Of a stretch of 64,000 nucleotides of DNA, positions 52,336 through 62,747 are shown one piece after another. Source of the DNA: Yponomeuta sedellus (Eukaryota; Arthropoda; Insecta; Lepidoptera; Yponomeutidae); NCBI GenBank assembly GCA_934045075.1, contig OW203751.1, forward strand, positions 6,459,822 to 6,523,821, in the 5' to 3' direction. The position numbers and the translations under genes were made by a program. The notes under the pieces are model-generated. The model did no database searches, was not told the DNA's origin, and saw only the letters and a program-made list of their open reading frames with translations. Positions within the stretch are counted from its first letter, which is position 1; each line of letters opens with the position of its first letter.

Positions 52336-52660
52336 AACTTCCACACAAAACAATCACCTGCCTCAGTGCCAAATTAGGATACCCTTCCCTATGGTAATTA
52401 CTAATTACGCAAGGACGTCACAAACATGGAAATATACGCAAACTGACGCTATTTGTACAAATGGACTGTAATGACTTCACATAAACTCAAACCTGTATCC
52501 CTGAGGGGTAGGCAGAGGCCAGCATTTGCCTTTTGCCACGATTCTGGTAGGTCTTTTACGCTTCATCAGCATTCATTTGTCGTTGCACGCACGCAAGCCG
52601 ATTTCGGGTACATTTTTGACAAATTAATGTACTGGAAAGTCGCCACTATTGTCATTTAAA
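52336..52660. mobile_element. SINE/LINE-body fragments
   Basis: 52338-52400 (AACTTCCACACAAAACAATC, CAAATTAGGATACCC) matches the SINE body at 28990-29060. 52490-52610 (CCCTGAGGGGTAGGCAGAGG) is a repeat type I know from moths but cannot place. Confidence 0.4.
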
Positions 52661-53216
52661 AGTGTGAAGTGTCGTTGTACTGCCTATAAAGAGTGGCGAT
52701 GACAGAAATCTGCGACAAGAGTGTATTCCCTGACGATTTTAGGGCAGGGCAGAACTCCTTGACAAGTAAATTAGTTTTTTTTTATTTCCAGGTATAGTTT
52801 TTTTATTCGGATAGGTAACCCTTGATTGCAGTCAAGCCTGATGATAAACGAAGACGGGTTTAAGAATTCCATTTTTTTCTTCATTTTGTTGCCTTTTAAA
52901 CAGTTACCGCTCAAGGATCGAGCACGGGCCACTAGCGCACGCGCAAGCTACTTTTCCATTCAATGGCAGACCGTTGACAGAATATAAGCTCCGTGTGTGT
53001 GACGCATGCTCATGCGCAACTTGTCACCGATCAGCGATGATACTGGATCGCGGAATCGGGATGGGTTCATTTGCATGCAAAACAGGTCTTTATGACATGT
53101 ATTATTTATACCAGTGATCGTATATAAATTACAATGAACTGCTGATCAAGTTATACATGTCTGTTGCTAATTAACTGAGTTTATTACACGGACATTGTAT
53201 GAGTGGAGTAGGTGAA
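52661..53216. other. No gene seen
   Basis: Nothing recognised. Confidence 0.5.
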
Positions 53217-53702
53217 ACAAAGCATCAGTGATTGGAATCAATCAATTGGGTTTCAGCAACAGCAGGCGTACAGGTAATGTAATACATTTATATAGCACTT
53301 TAAAATGTTGCGTGCCCTACAGGGTCCACAAAGATCTTATCAAATAACTGTTAAGTTATAATGTAACAACCTTGAAACTTGTGGAATGCAATAAAGTATT
53401 GAGTATTGAGTATTGAGGTGCTGGATGGGTGACCGTCCCGTGACAACCACTAGGGGCATTTTTCCGAGCGCTTCCGTGCTTCGCAAGGCACGTTAAGCCG
53501 CTGGTGCCGGCTGTCATGTAATGGCAGTGAGCTGTGTCAGATTCCTTATGGGCGGCTCGATAAGTTCAGACATGTAAGGCCCGCCACAGCCTCCACCAAC
53601 CCGGACTTGGCCCCGTGGTGGAGTATGGACTAACCTTCCTGCGATGCAGGAAGAGACCTGTGCCCCAGCAGTGGGGACATAAAAAGGATTGATATGTATA
53701 AC
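53217..53702 (+). mobile_element. F-SINE A interrupted by a LINE tail
   Basis: AGTGATTGGAATCAATCA head and CAACAGCAGGCG, then a 140-bp insert (about 53274-53417) ending in a TATTGAG repeat, then GTGCTGGATGGGTGACCG and the rest of the F-SINE to GTGGGGACATAAAAAGG. Confidence 0.8.
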
Positions 53703-53709
53703 GATCAAC

Positions 53710-53805
53710 ATCCTACTCGATATTATAAACGCGAATGTTTGTAAGTATGGATGGATGTTTGTTACTCTTTCACCTAAAAAGCACCGAATGAATTTTACAT
53801 ATCTC
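53710..53805 (+). mobile_element. Helitron-like 5' fragment
   Basis: TCCTACTCGATATTATAAAC, ATGGATGGATGTTTGTTAC, CACCTAAAAAGCACCGAATG. Same 5' end as element 1 at 41099. Confidence 0.65.
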
Positions 53806-53812
53806 TTGTCAA

Positions 53813-54135
53813 AAAATTGTCCTTACCACGGGTTGGTGCATTAAAAATAAAAATAGTATAATCATGTGTGGGTACAGTGATATCATTCCGATGTAAAAAC
53901 CTAACTGCAAAGTAGGTAGTCGGGGCTGTAAGTGATGCAATTTACTTAAGCCAGATGTCGCTGCCTGTACGTAATACAGAGAATAGTGTAGAGGTTCGAA
54001 ATTTCACTGATCGAGTCACTGGTGAGTCGCCCATTAGCTCAGTTGGAAAGAGCGCTGGCACGGATAGCCAGAGGTCGCCGGTTTGAATCCTGGCATGGGT
54101 GGAATTTTTAGCCTCTAAATAGGTTTTTAAAATAC
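53813..54135 (+). mobile_element. T-SINE, tail-to-head junction copy
   Basis: Begins with a tail (TTGTCCTTACCACGGGTTGG ... AATAGTATAATC) that passes directly into the 5' part (ATGTGTGGGTACAG), then a full body and module (54027-54098). A slice of a head-to-tail dimer. Confidence 0.8.
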
Positions 54136-54606
54136 CATGTAATGTTATTATTACAGCATAGGTTTTGGAATTTGAAAAAAGATCTGTCATACTCATACTG
54201 CAAGAAGAATATTTTTTAAAAGTTAATATTTTTTTTCTCGGTATCGATTATTTACTCGAATCGGAATCGAGACAATTTTTTTATAATTTATGAAGATTTT
54301 ATTTTAAATATCGAACTATTTGTTTCGCAGTCACATCGTATGTTAATTGTAATCGATTTAAAAATCAAACTGGCCAGCACGATTTGACGCGCTTGCGTGC
54401 CATAAAATCGTGAAGAGTAAAAAAGTCAGTCGACTAGCTAGGCGCGAAAGTAATTTTTTTTCGCCTTTTGGAGTTAATAGTAGTCACTTAGAACCTCAAC
54501 CTCAAGTCACTCAAACTCACGTCTTATCATCACAAACTCATACTCAAACTGTAAATATTCCTAATAATAAGAACTTGACCATATCTTATTACAAATTGTT
54601 CTAATT

Positions 54607-54782
54607 ACACTATTTTAATTTTTAATGCACTAACCCGTGCTAAGGAACAAATTTAAAAACCTATTTAGAGGCTAAAAATTTCACCCATGCCGGGATTCGA
54701 ACCATATCTGGTACGGATAGCCAGAGGTTGCGGGTTCGAATCCCGGCATGGGTGAAATTTTTAGCCTCTAAATAGGTTTTTA
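54607..54782 (-). mobile_element. T-SINE, foldback copy
   Basis: Tail at left, two opposite half-modules meeting at CGAACCATATCTGGTACGG. Target duplication AAATTGTTCTAATT (14 bp) at 54593-54606 and 54783-54796. Confidence 0.9.
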
Positions 54783-54880
54783 AAATTGTTCTAATTTTAC
54801 TATTAGTTTTAATTTTAAAATACACATGTTTCTCTTTAATAAATGTTCATAGAAATTTGCTTTCTTGTTTTTTTACTTAC

Positions 54881-54974
54881 CTCACAATTGATATGTAAAG
54901 CAGAGTGTTTACCTCGGGAGTAACCATCAATTGCATACTCGGACTAAACATCTGTTTTACATATCGATTGTGAA
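54881..54974. mobile_element. 94-bp MITE
   Basis: CACAATTGATATGTAAAGCA and TGTTTTACATATCGATTGTG are inverted ends with one or two mismatches. It abuts the next T-SINE. Confidence 0.65.
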
Positions 54975-55163
54975 TAGTGTAAAGAGGTTCGAAATTTCAC
55001 TGATGCCGGTGAGTCGCCCATTAGCTCAATTGGATAGAGCGCTGGCACGGATAGCCAGAGGTCGTGGGTTCGGATCCCGGCATGGGTGGAATTTTTAAGC
55101 CTCTAAATAGGTTTTTAAAATTGTGCTTAGCACGGGTTAGTGCATTAAAAATAAAAATAGAAA
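54975..55163 (+). mobile_element. T-SINE, 5'-truncated sense copy
   Basis: From AATAGTGTAAAGAGGTTCG through the tRNA-like module (55016-55088) to the usual tail. Not inverted. Confidence 0.8.
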
Positions 55164-55174
55164 TAACTTACACA

Positions 55175-55905
55175 CCAGAGTAGCACGTAGGCTACAATTC
55201 ATGAGGATATTGTGTGAATTGTCCAAAATATGGCGATAAGTGTCAAGTAAGTAGGAAAAAATCTACCATCTGCGAGCTATTCTGGCGTGCGCTGCCAAAA
55301 CCTTTTATACGCCACGCTAATATAAGCTTTTCGAAATACTAATCCTGCGCAGACGAAGTCGCGCGCACCAGCTTGTCATTATTCTTCTATCTATACGTAT
55401 ATAAATAAAATTCAAAGTACTGGCTAACTGACTCAATCATCAACGCCTAGTCCAAGCCGTTGGACCTAGGAAGCTGAAATTTTGCACAGAGATAGACCCC
55501 CTGTGCGATCTCTACGCCACGCTAATATAAGCTATTCGAAATACTAATCCTGCGCAGACGAAGTCGCGCGCACCAGCTAGTCATTATTCTTCTATCTATA
55601 CGTATATAAATAAAATTCAAAGTACTGGCTAACTGACTCAATCATCAACGCCTAGTCCAAGCCGTTGGACCTAGGAAGCTGAAATTTTGCACAGAGATAG
55701 ACCCCCTGTGCGATCTCTACGCCACGCTAATATAAGCTATTCGAAATACTAATCCTGCGCAGACGAAGTCGCGCGCACCAGCTAGTCATTATTCTTCTAT
55801 CTATACGTATATAAATAAAATTCAAAGTACTGGCTAACTGACTCAATCATCAACGCCTAGTCCAAGCCGTTGGACCTAGGAAGATGAAATTTTGCACAGA
55901 GGGTC
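55175..55905 (+). repeat. Helitron-like ends in tandem, unit 205 bp
   Basis: After a fragment matching element 1 (AATTGTCCAAAATATGGCGA, 55215), the block ACGCCACGCTAATATAAGC recurs at 205-bp spacing (ends of the block at 55320, 55525, 55730). Each unit contains ACGAAGTCGCGCGCACCAGC with TAGT or TTGT, followed by the family's 5' part (TCTATCTATACGTATATAAA). Units are nearly identical. Confidence 0.8.
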
Positions 55906-56350
55906 TATACGAGTATATAATGTATACAACGAATAAGACCGGATATTTTTAAATTCAACCCCGAAGGGCGCTCCCTTCGGGGTTGAAAGGTTGAAAAGGG
56001 TTGCCAAAATTTGTATGGAAGGTGTAAAGAATGTTGTCTAATTTTCTTGAAACTTAAAATAAAGGCTCTTCAAACACAATTGATTGAACACGTGTTTCGC
56101 CGTTTTTTTAATTTAACCCAAGGGAGTTAACGGGGTTGCAAAATGTTGTTCTCCTGAATGACTCACTCATCAACGCCCAGCCCAAGCCGTTGGACCTAGG
56201 AACCTGAAATTTTCCCCAAAGGGTCTATATATAATGCAATTAATTGATGGAACACGTGTTTCGCCGTCTTTTTAAATTTAACCCTTAAGGGAGTTAACGG
56301 GTTTGCGAAAAACTAAAGTCCATGCGAAAGGAGTCGCGGGCAAAAGCTAG
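55906..56350 (+). mobile_element. Helitron-like element, 3' portion with CTAG end
   Basis: Continues the last unit: GGTTGCCAAAATTTGTATGG, TTCGCCGTTTTTTTAATTT, a second partial start (CATCAACGCCCAGCCCAAGC) and the terminus GTCGCGGGCAAAAGCTAG followed by T. Confidence 0.7.
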
Positions 56351-56775
56351 TATAAACATAAGATAGCAACAGCTCCCTCTCACACCTATTGCGATTGTAG
56401 CAAGTCAACAAAGGTTGATATGCTATATTAATATCTACTGTACTGTACCCTTGCCGTTGACCTCTGGTAGACGTGACGCCCGAAATGAGATACTCAAAGG
56501 CCATGGTTTCATACGCTCTCTGGTCATTGAAAGAAGGCTTCTGATGGTTATAAGTACAAGTATAAGGTAAGCTATATAATATGATACAATTCCTTAAACA
56601 TCCCAACTTGATAGACAGAGAATATTTTAAGGCACAACAAAAAAAAATTACCATTATTAAATCGATTTCTTATTTTAGGTATAAGTATAATCGTATACAG
56701 GTCTTATCACTTAGAGCGATCTCTTTCAGACAGTCTTAGTTTCTATTTTATTTATTTGGGATTAAAAACAGTACT
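56351..56775. other. No gene seen
   Basis: A 113-codon minus-strand frame (56313-56654) overlaps the Helitron end and has no recognisable domain. Confidence 0.5.
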
Positions 56776-56779
56776 CATC

Positions 56780-57180
56780 ATCAACTCATTGTGTCCCCAC
56801 CGAGGGGCACGGGTCTCTTAACTGCATCGCATGAAGGTTAGACCATACTCCACCACGGTGGCCAAGTCCGGATTGGTGGAGGATTGTAAGACAGTGGCAG
56901 GCCTTACTGTCAGCAGTTATCAAGCCGCCCATAAGGCCTCCGACATGGCTTAACGACTGCCGTTACATGACAGTCGGCGCCAACGCCAGTTTTCTTTATT
57001 CACTTCTTATTTTATTTATTTGGGATTAAAAACAGTAGTCAGTCTCCGCCGAGGGGCACGGGTCTCTTGCCTGAGGAAGTTATAGGCCAAACTCGACTAC
57101 GGGGGCCAAGTCCGGATTGGCGGAGGCAGTGGCGGGCCTTACATGTCAGAACTTATCAAGCCTTATGGGCATAAGGCAGT
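56780..57180 (-). mobile_element. Two F-SINE B 3' fragments
   Basis: 56785-56990 and 57045-57180 both show CCGAGGGGCACGGGTCTCTT, GGGGGCCAAGTCCGGATTGG or close forms, separated by a repeated TTTATTTGGGATTAAAAACA (56750, 57010). Confidence 0.75.
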
Positions 57181-57497
57181 AGAAGTGGTAGAAACAGTAG
57201 TACCTACATTATAGTATTATAGTATTTCTTATAGCACTTTTAACATTATAGTAAGTAGTGTAGGGAAGACCGGGTGATCGTGCTCCTCCACTATAAAGGG
57301 AAATTTCCCGCCAGGCAGTTCGTATGAGTGGGGACGGCCGGTCCGACTATTGTTAGTCGGACGTTATATTTATGGTGTCATTGAAACACTTTGATTGCGC
57401 GATGCAGGAATGTTGGAGTTTGTAGTGCGCGCGCAGAGTTGACATGTGCTCGCCACAGTAGTTAGCAAGGTACGCTAAGCAAGGCACATTAACATTT
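57181..57497. other. No gene seen
   Basis: 57347-57372 holds a small hairpin (GTCCGACTA..TAGTCGGAC). Nothing else. Confidence 0.5.
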
Positions 57498-57945
57498 GCT
57501 GACATTCAGAGACGAAAACTAAGCTAAGACCGGTCTCAGAAATGTCAAAATCACGTACTTAGAAATATTTCGTATTCAGAATCGAATCTTATCAAGTTGA
57601 GTATGAAATGGTACTTAGCTAAGTGTAAGTAGCCAATATTGGTGACTTTACGTAAACTTAGATAAAACTGTCATCTCTGTCATTTGGTTCTCTTCACTTT
57701 GAGGTTACCTACCTTTTTGTCGTATTGTTTTGGTTTGAGTTTGTGATTAGCATTGTGTTTACTACATCACTAAAAAATAATAGACCTTCTTAAGAGAGGT
57801 CTTCTCTTAGCTCATAGTCTCAAGCTTAACTCCGGCTCCCGATCGAATGTGAATACGAAGATTTCGGCGCTTTACTAAGTATGACTTTAGTTTACTTTGC
57901 TAAGACTGCTCTAAGCGTGAACTTGGGATTCGTCTGAATGTCAGC
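57498..57945. mobile_element. MITE with GCTGACATTCAGA ends
   Basis: Inverted ends GCTGACATTCAGAGACGA / TCGTCTGAATGTCAGC (one indel). 448 bp, no transposase. Confidence 0.72.
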
Positions 57946-57947
57946 CT

Positions 57948-58332
57948 TAGTACTTTGCAAGGCGCGCTAAGCCGGCACCAACGGCTTAAGGTGTCTTGCG
58001 AAGCACGGAAGCTCTCGGAAAAAATGCCACAAGCGGTATTTTTATTTAATTCAGTGAGAACAAGGACGGGCTGAAAATCAGCGCTGTGATGATGCATGCA
58101 CTCACAGCACCTAGCTGAGCCCTATCCTTTTTATCACAATTATTGTCACTATGTTTCCATAGTAGGTATTCATGTGTTCTCTAATCTGTGTGTGATAAAT
58201 AAACATTTTTCAATTTCAATTTCAATATAGTCACGGGATGGTCACCTATCCAGCACCTGACCGCGCCTGTTGTTGCTTAACTCAAGTTATTGATTTTAAT
58301 CACTCGGTTGCACTAGGCCACGAGCGCTTCGA
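57948..58332 (-). mobile_element. F-SINE A split by a LINE tail
   Basis: GCCGGCACCAACGGCTTAAG and CTTGCGAAGCACGGAAGC at the left; ATGGTCACCTATCCAGCACC and CGCCTGTTGTTGCTTAACTC with ACTAGGCCACGAGCGCTTC at the right. The inserted 58045-58225 ends in a CAATTT repeat after AATAAACATTTTT, a LINE 3' end. Confidence 0.78.
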
Positions 58333-58339
58333 ACTTTTG

Positions 58340-58512
58340 ATGCACATGGGTATCAACCCATTATGTCCCCACCGAGAGGCACGGTCTCGTCCCTGAGGAA
58401 GGTGTAGGCCATACTCTACCACGGGGGCCAAGTCCGGACTCGTGGAGGCTTGCAAGAGTTGCAAGACGTGGCTAGTTTTACTGTCGGAAGTTTTCAAGCC
58501 AATGAAGTGTTC
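58340..58512 (-). mobile_element. F-SINE B 3' part
   Basis: CAACCCATTATGTCCCCACC, ACCACGGGGGCCAAGTCCGG, GTCGGAAGTTTTCAAGCC. Confidence 0.75.
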
Positions 58513-58614
58513 CCTATCTCTATCTAACCTTATATACGTTCCACTACTCCCGCTGGCGGACAAATCAACATGAATACTTGTAATAATCTTGTATATTTGT
58601 ACATCTACTTCCTT

Positions 58615-58760
58615 CTTCAATATATTAGTCCAGTCCATCCAAAGGTGGTCTGGAAGAGATCACTTTTAGTGATAAGGCCGCCGTTTGTACTTTTAGGTTC
58701 AGAAATATCTGTGTTATTTCCATTTTTATGTACAATAAAGTGTTCTCTATCTTACTAATA
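58615..58760 (+). mobile_element. L-tail 1 (LINE 3' UTR)
   Basis: CCATCCAAAGGTGGTCTGGA, AGAGATCACTTTTAGTGATA, AGGCCGCCGTTTGTAC, TACAATAAAGTGTTCTC. Confidence 0.7.
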
Positions 58761-58774
58761 CTTATCATAATCAA

Positions 58775-59058
58775 CTTTAGAAAACCAAGTCTTGGTACAT
58801 GCCAGAATTTGAACCCACGACCTTCCGAACGAGAAGCCGCTTAGTAGATACTTAGCAGAGTTAAATCCTAGCTCAAATATAGAAGGATTTTATTCTTAAC
58901 CTTCGAAAGAGCCGTGTTTAGTTAGGCCATCCGCTTTGACTAGAATTGGCACATTTATTTGCATTGAAATTTAAGCCCCAGCCGTTTGTGCATATTGCTT
59001 ATTTAAGACTTAGAACCGTTGCCTAAGCTATTTACTTTAGTATTTGTAAAGTCAGCCA
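58775..59058. other. G-SINE scrap (58780-58850), no gene
   Basis: TTGGTACATGCCAGAATTTG and AACCCACGACC look like an antisense B-box region. The remainder is unrecognised. Confidence 0.5.
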
Positions 59059-59059
59059 T

Positions 59060-59342
59060 ATCTTCTTCTTCTTCAGGCTATATTCACTGCTACATTCAGC
59101 AGTGCTACATTCACTGCTGGACATAGCCCTTCCCAAATGAGCGCTAGGTTGTGCCATAATTAGGGGGTAGTGCCCATAATCCCCACGCTGGGCATGCGGG
59201 TTGGGGATCGCAGTTTGGTAGAATTGTACTGCAGGGGGCGCTGCTGCCCACCCTCCGGTTTGGGTCCCATAGTCGCCTCTTACGACACCAGCGGGAAGAA
59301 TTTGGGTTGGTGCTATTCTCCAGGCCGACACCACACAGCAAG
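59060..59342 (-). mobile_element. L-tail 2, antisense
   Basis: Starts with a doubled CAGTGCTACATTCACTGCTG, then ATAATCCCCACGCTGGGCAT, GTACTGCAGGGGGCGCTGCT, GGCCGACACCACACAGC. Confidence 0.75.
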
Positions 59343-59675
59343 TCAGCCATATAAGGCGTAGTAAACTTGAAAAAATATATCGCTCCGCGCGCTCTCGGCC
59401 TCTCTAGCTAGACTTTTTAAGTACCGTCCAAAATTTACCTTTTAGATAGTAAGATAAATAATTTATGCACATAAGACACACACGTACACAAAGTGAAGCC
59501 ATAGAAATCTAATTACAAGTCACTGCACAAAGAGAGCATAATTGAACAGTAGCGGACATAGGTTTTTAAATTGTCCTTAGCACGTAATATAATCAGTAGC
59601 ATACATGAAAAGCGAAACACACAGAAAATTTGTATTTCTTAATGATTTGCGATTCCCATACGTAGTTATATATTA
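59343..59675. other. No gene seen; T-SINE scrap
   Basis: 59560-59595 has ATAGGTTTTTAAATTGTCCT then TAGCACG, a T-SINE 3' scrap. Nothing else. Confidence 0.5.
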
Positions 59676-60168
59676 AACGGGTCAAGTCGCGATTATTTAT
59701 TAGGTAAAACGTAATTACCTTATTTCCCGACGTTTCGGCAGCGTTACAGTTGCCGTGGTTAGGGTTGCCAGATGTCTGGTATTAAAGTGTACAGTCCGGT
59801 TTTTTTGGGGCCTGTCCGTTAAAAAATAAATGGTCATACCGGACAGAACAATGTCCGGTATTTCGAGGAACAGTACCTATCGGAGGAAGAAACTCAGGAG
59901 TTTAAAAAACACGCTCTGATTGCTTATCAACGAGCTGTCTTGAAAAAGTGGTTCCAGTTCGAAAACTCGGTATTTAGTAGCTTCAGTTTCTTGGACCTTG
60001 AACGCGGTCCAAGCCGGTACCAACTTATATGCTAGGCCGTATTTTCTTGCGACCTAGCATATACCGGTTGGGGTTGTCCGGTATTATTTCGCGACTCACC
60101 TGGCAACCCTAGCCGTGGTCTCGGGATTTTACCTAATAAATAATCGCGATTTGCCCCTTTTTATATAT
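59676..60168. mobile_element. MITE split by a hAT element
   Basis: TCGCGATTATTTATTAGGTA and its complement form the ends. The interior has CCCGACGTTTCGGC. The hAT element 59760-60111 lies inside; without it the MITE is about 130 bp. Confidence 0.72.
59760..60111 (+). mobile_element. Non-autonomous hAT with 8-bp target duplication
   Basis: Ends TAGGGTTGCCAG and CTGGCAACCCTA; exact 8-bp duplication GCCGTGGT at 59752-59759 and 60112-60119. An open stretch reads EEQYLSEEETQEFKKHALIA, then YQRAVLKKWFQFENSVF, likely a piece of a transposase or associated protein; family not certain. Confidence 0.88.
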
Positions 60169-60311
60169 AACTACATAGAAAATAAGTCATGCACGGTTCG
60201 GCAATAAATGGCCTCCCACTCAGCATGTGCTGAAAGTTCGGAAGAAACTTCGGCGCTGACATTCTGTGTGCAGGTGCAGTGCTAAAAGAGTGAGGTGAGG
60301 TGGGAAAAAAT

Positions 60312-60480
60312 ATAGTACAATTCAATAGTACAATTCCACCAAACTGCGATCCCCAACCCGCATGCCCAGCGTGGGGATTATGGGCATTACCCCCCAATGA
60401 TGGCACAACCTTGCGCTATGGCGGTCATTAGGGGAGGGCTATGTCCAGCAGTGGACTAATATAGCCTGAAGAGGAAGAGG
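60312..60480 (+). mobile_element. L-tail 2, sense
   Basis: AATTCCACCAAACTGCGATC, GCCCAGCGTGGGGATTATGG, GGGGAGGGCTATGTCCAGCA, ATATAGCCTGAAGAGGAAGA. Confidence 0.75.
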
Positions 60481-60529
60481 AGGTGGGAAAAACTGTTATC
60501 GGACCAAAGGATGTCTGGAAGAGATTCTT

Positions 60530-60606
60530 ATTCTTCTTCTTCTTCAGGCTATATTATGTAGTCCACTGCTGGACATAGCCCTCCACTAATGAGCGCCAGA
60601 GAAGAG
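60530..60606 (-). mobile_element. L-tail 2 end, antisense
   Basis: TTCTTCTTCTTCAGGCTATA, GTCCACTGCTGGACATAGCC, TAATGAGCGCCAGA. Inverted relative to the copy just upstream. Confidence 0.7.
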
Positions 60607-60731
60607 ATGGAAGAGATTGCCCAGTGAAATTTATGTCCAGCGGGAGGCTCTCCGATAGAGATAGTTTTGGGGCCGCCATGGATTTGTACAAATGGCCTCA
60701 GTCTGGTTCTATTTCCAAGTTTGTGAAGTTG

Positions 60732-60925
60732 TAACGGCGCAAACCTCTTTACATCATTTTTTTATATTTCTTTAATTATATCTATCATTTACAAAAAAAT
60801 TAAATTATATCACACATTTTCGAGATTTCCCTCATTTTTTCCTTCATAGTTTTAAATTTTTGAAAATGATAGAATCAAAGAAAAATGGTGTATAGAGGTT
60901 TGCACCTTTACAAAGTTTTACCTTG
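60732..60925. mobile_element. MITE with GTAACGGCGCAAACCTCT ends
   Basis: GTAACGGCGCAAACCTCT at the left and AGAGGTTTGCACCTTTAC at the right are inverted ends with two mismatches. A relative fragment is at 37630-37660. It ends 90 bases before the second exon. Confidence 0.6.
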
Positions 60926-61015
60926 TTACCATAGCACAGGGTATCCTAGTTTGGCCCCAGGACAAGGGATCGTATCGTGTGCAAGTTATTTAACCTGAAT
61001 TTTCTCTTTTTTCAG

Positions 61016-61126
61016 ACACGGTGGGGCAGTGTGTGTGGGGCGTTTTACTCCTGTGCCTGTCTGTGGGCAGCCTTATATTCACGCCTCTAGACTTCATGCT
61101 GTGGGAGAAGCTGAATATGCGGCCAG
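61016..61126 (+). CDS. CD36 / scavenger receptor class B family, second coding exon
   Basis: 111 bases between a strong acceptor (TTTCTCTTTTTTCAG) and a donor (CCAG|GTACGT), phase 1 at both ends, matching the end of 40550-40798. The joined reading gives a membrane segment of about 22 residues (from VGQCVWGVLLLCLSVGS on), then LDFMLWEKLNMRPG. A short N-terminal tail, one membrane helix and a W.K...RPG motif at the start of the ectodomain are the signature of insect CD36-family receptors, which bind lipids or lipoproteins and have a second helix near the C-terminus. The ectodomain exons must lie beyond the window. Subtype (SR-B1-like, SNMP, croquemort-like) cannot be set from 38 residues. Confidence 0.85.
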
Positions 61127-61690
61127 GTACGTGGATATGTCCCACTCAGCCTATTAGAGGTCGCGTCACCTATATCACCTTGGCCTAACTAATGGCCCAA
61201 ATAGGTTGGTTGAAGAATATTAATAAATAAAAATAATAAAGAATATTCCAATCTTGTCTTCTACAAAAAGTTGTGACAGTGTTAAAATTTATAATTTTTG
61301 AAAAAAACTTATTATAAAACAACTGGTTCAACCCATTCCTTAGTTCGCATCAGTTTATAGCTCCATGGGCATAATATCTTTTTTTATTTTACTAGTATAA
61401 TATTGTAGTCTGTGATTTTACTTTTCTCGACTGTACCATGCCACCACGAACCGCCATACCACGCGCCAATGTCAAAAAAACAATAAAACCATAGTCTCTG
61501 CAAACATCCGTAAATTGTAGATCCGTAAATTGTACCTTCTTCCGTGTTTTTATCAGCAAACACCTCTAATTTAGCCACCTCAGCCTTAGTTCGAATTGAT
61601 GGGCGACTGTGATTTGGCATAGAATAAGTCCTGACTGGATAGAAAGTCAGCTTGATTCTTTTGCGATAATCCATCGGTATAGGAAGAGGA
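61127..61690. other. Start of the next intron; no further exon seen
   Basis: A 103-codon minus-strand open frame (61384-61695) shows no family I know. No exon continuing the receptor was found up to 64000. Confidence 0.4.
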
Positions 61691-61693
61691 GGC

Positions 61694-61770
61694 AAAGCGC
61701 TCGTGGCCTAGTCGAATTGAGTGATTGGAATCAGTCACTTTAGTTAAGTTGCTATGTCGCAGTTAAATCG
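61694..61770 (+). mobile_element. F-SINE A, 5S-like head only
   Basis: AGCGCTCGTGGCCTAGTCGA, ATTGAGTGATTGGAATCAGT, then TTAGTTAAGTTGC and a break. Unusual in keeping the 5' end without the 3' end. Confidence 0.65.
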
Positions 61771-61864
61771 AACTAAGATGGGCGTGGCTGAGTGTAGCTT
61801 AAACCCGCAAGTGAACTTAGAGTGTAAGTACATCAAATCGTTCTAGTAGTGGCAAGAATTTAAC

Positions 61865-62030
61865 CTTTCCATTATGTCGTCACCGAGGGGCACGGGTCTC
61901 TTCCCTGAGGGAGGTATAGGCCACACTCCACTAGAGGGCCAAGTCCGGATTGGTGGAGGCTTGCGAGACTAGTGGCTGGTGTTACTGTAAGAAGTATTCA
62001 AGCCGCCCAAGCCCTCTGACTTGGCTTAAC
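61865..62030 (-). mobile_element. F-SINE B 3' part
   Basis: CACCGAGGGGCACGGGTCTC, GGCCAAGTCCGGATTGGTGG, TTCAAGCCGCCCAAGCC. Confidence 0.75.
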
Positions 62031-62377
62031 ATACTCGTAACATGTTTGGCATGAATTTGATCATGTTTAATTATCTCCTTTCCGCTAAAAAAACATTTTA
62101 TGAACCCTCTGTTATTTGTAAGTTTGTGTTAACGGGTACTTACCAACGGCCTTGACATACTTTTTACCGCAAAAACCATGTTTACTTACCTGTGCTCGAG
62201 GAAAACCGCCTCTTTGGCTTTCGAGACAAGACTCGTGGAGAACTCAAGTAAGCTTGGTTTTCTGTAAGACCTACCTTGAACCCAGGTGCGACTTGAAGAT
62301 GCGAGAATTATTATCAAACAAGAGAATTACAATAATTAGACGTGTATAATGAACTAGGCGTCTGTAATGTAATGTAT
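62031..62377. other. No gene seen
   Basis: Nothing recognised. Confidence 0.5.
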
Positions 62378-62737
62378 GAATCGCTCGTAGCCCCGGCTGC
62401 CTGAGTGATCTTAAACGATCACGAAGGTTAAGCAACACAGGGCGCGTTCAGTGCACGGGTGGGTGAACGTCTATGACTAACGCTAGTGGCATTTTTCCGA
62501 GCGGTTCCGTGTTTCGCAAGCCACGTTAAGCAGTTGGTGCCGGCTGCCGTCGATGGATGGCAGTCGTTAAGCCAAGTTAAAGGCCGTGAAAACTTCTGAT
62601 AGTAAGACCAGCCAGTAGTCTTGTAAGCGTCCACCAATCCAGACTTGCTTGGCCCCCGTGGTGGAGTATGGCCTATAATTTCCTCAGGATAGAGACCCGT
62701 GCCCCTCGGTGGGGACATAATGGATTGATGATGATGA
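62378..62737 (+). mobile_element. F-SINE B, full length
   Basis: TCGCTCGTAGCCCCGGCTGC, GATCACGAAGGTTAAGCAAC, ACAGGGCGCGTTCAGTGCAC, GGGTGGGTGAACGTC: a clear 5S rRNA-like 5' part. The body ends GTGGGGACATAATGGATTG with a TGATGA tail. Confidence 0.9.
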
Positions 62738-62747
62738 TGAATTATTT

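Larger units (their letters stand above)
40799..61015 (+). other. 20.2-kb intron of the CD36-family gene
   Basis: Donor GTGAGT at 40799, acceptor TTTCTCTTTTTTCAG ending at 61015. Nearly all recognisable content is transposon-derived. I found no other exon, though a very small one could be missed. Confidence 0.7.

Noticed and set aside
61384..61695. A 103-codon minus-strand gene
   Set aside because: No domain recognised, opposite to the receptor gene within its intron, and its start abuts an F-SINE head. Could be a transposon scrap, but nothing supports it.
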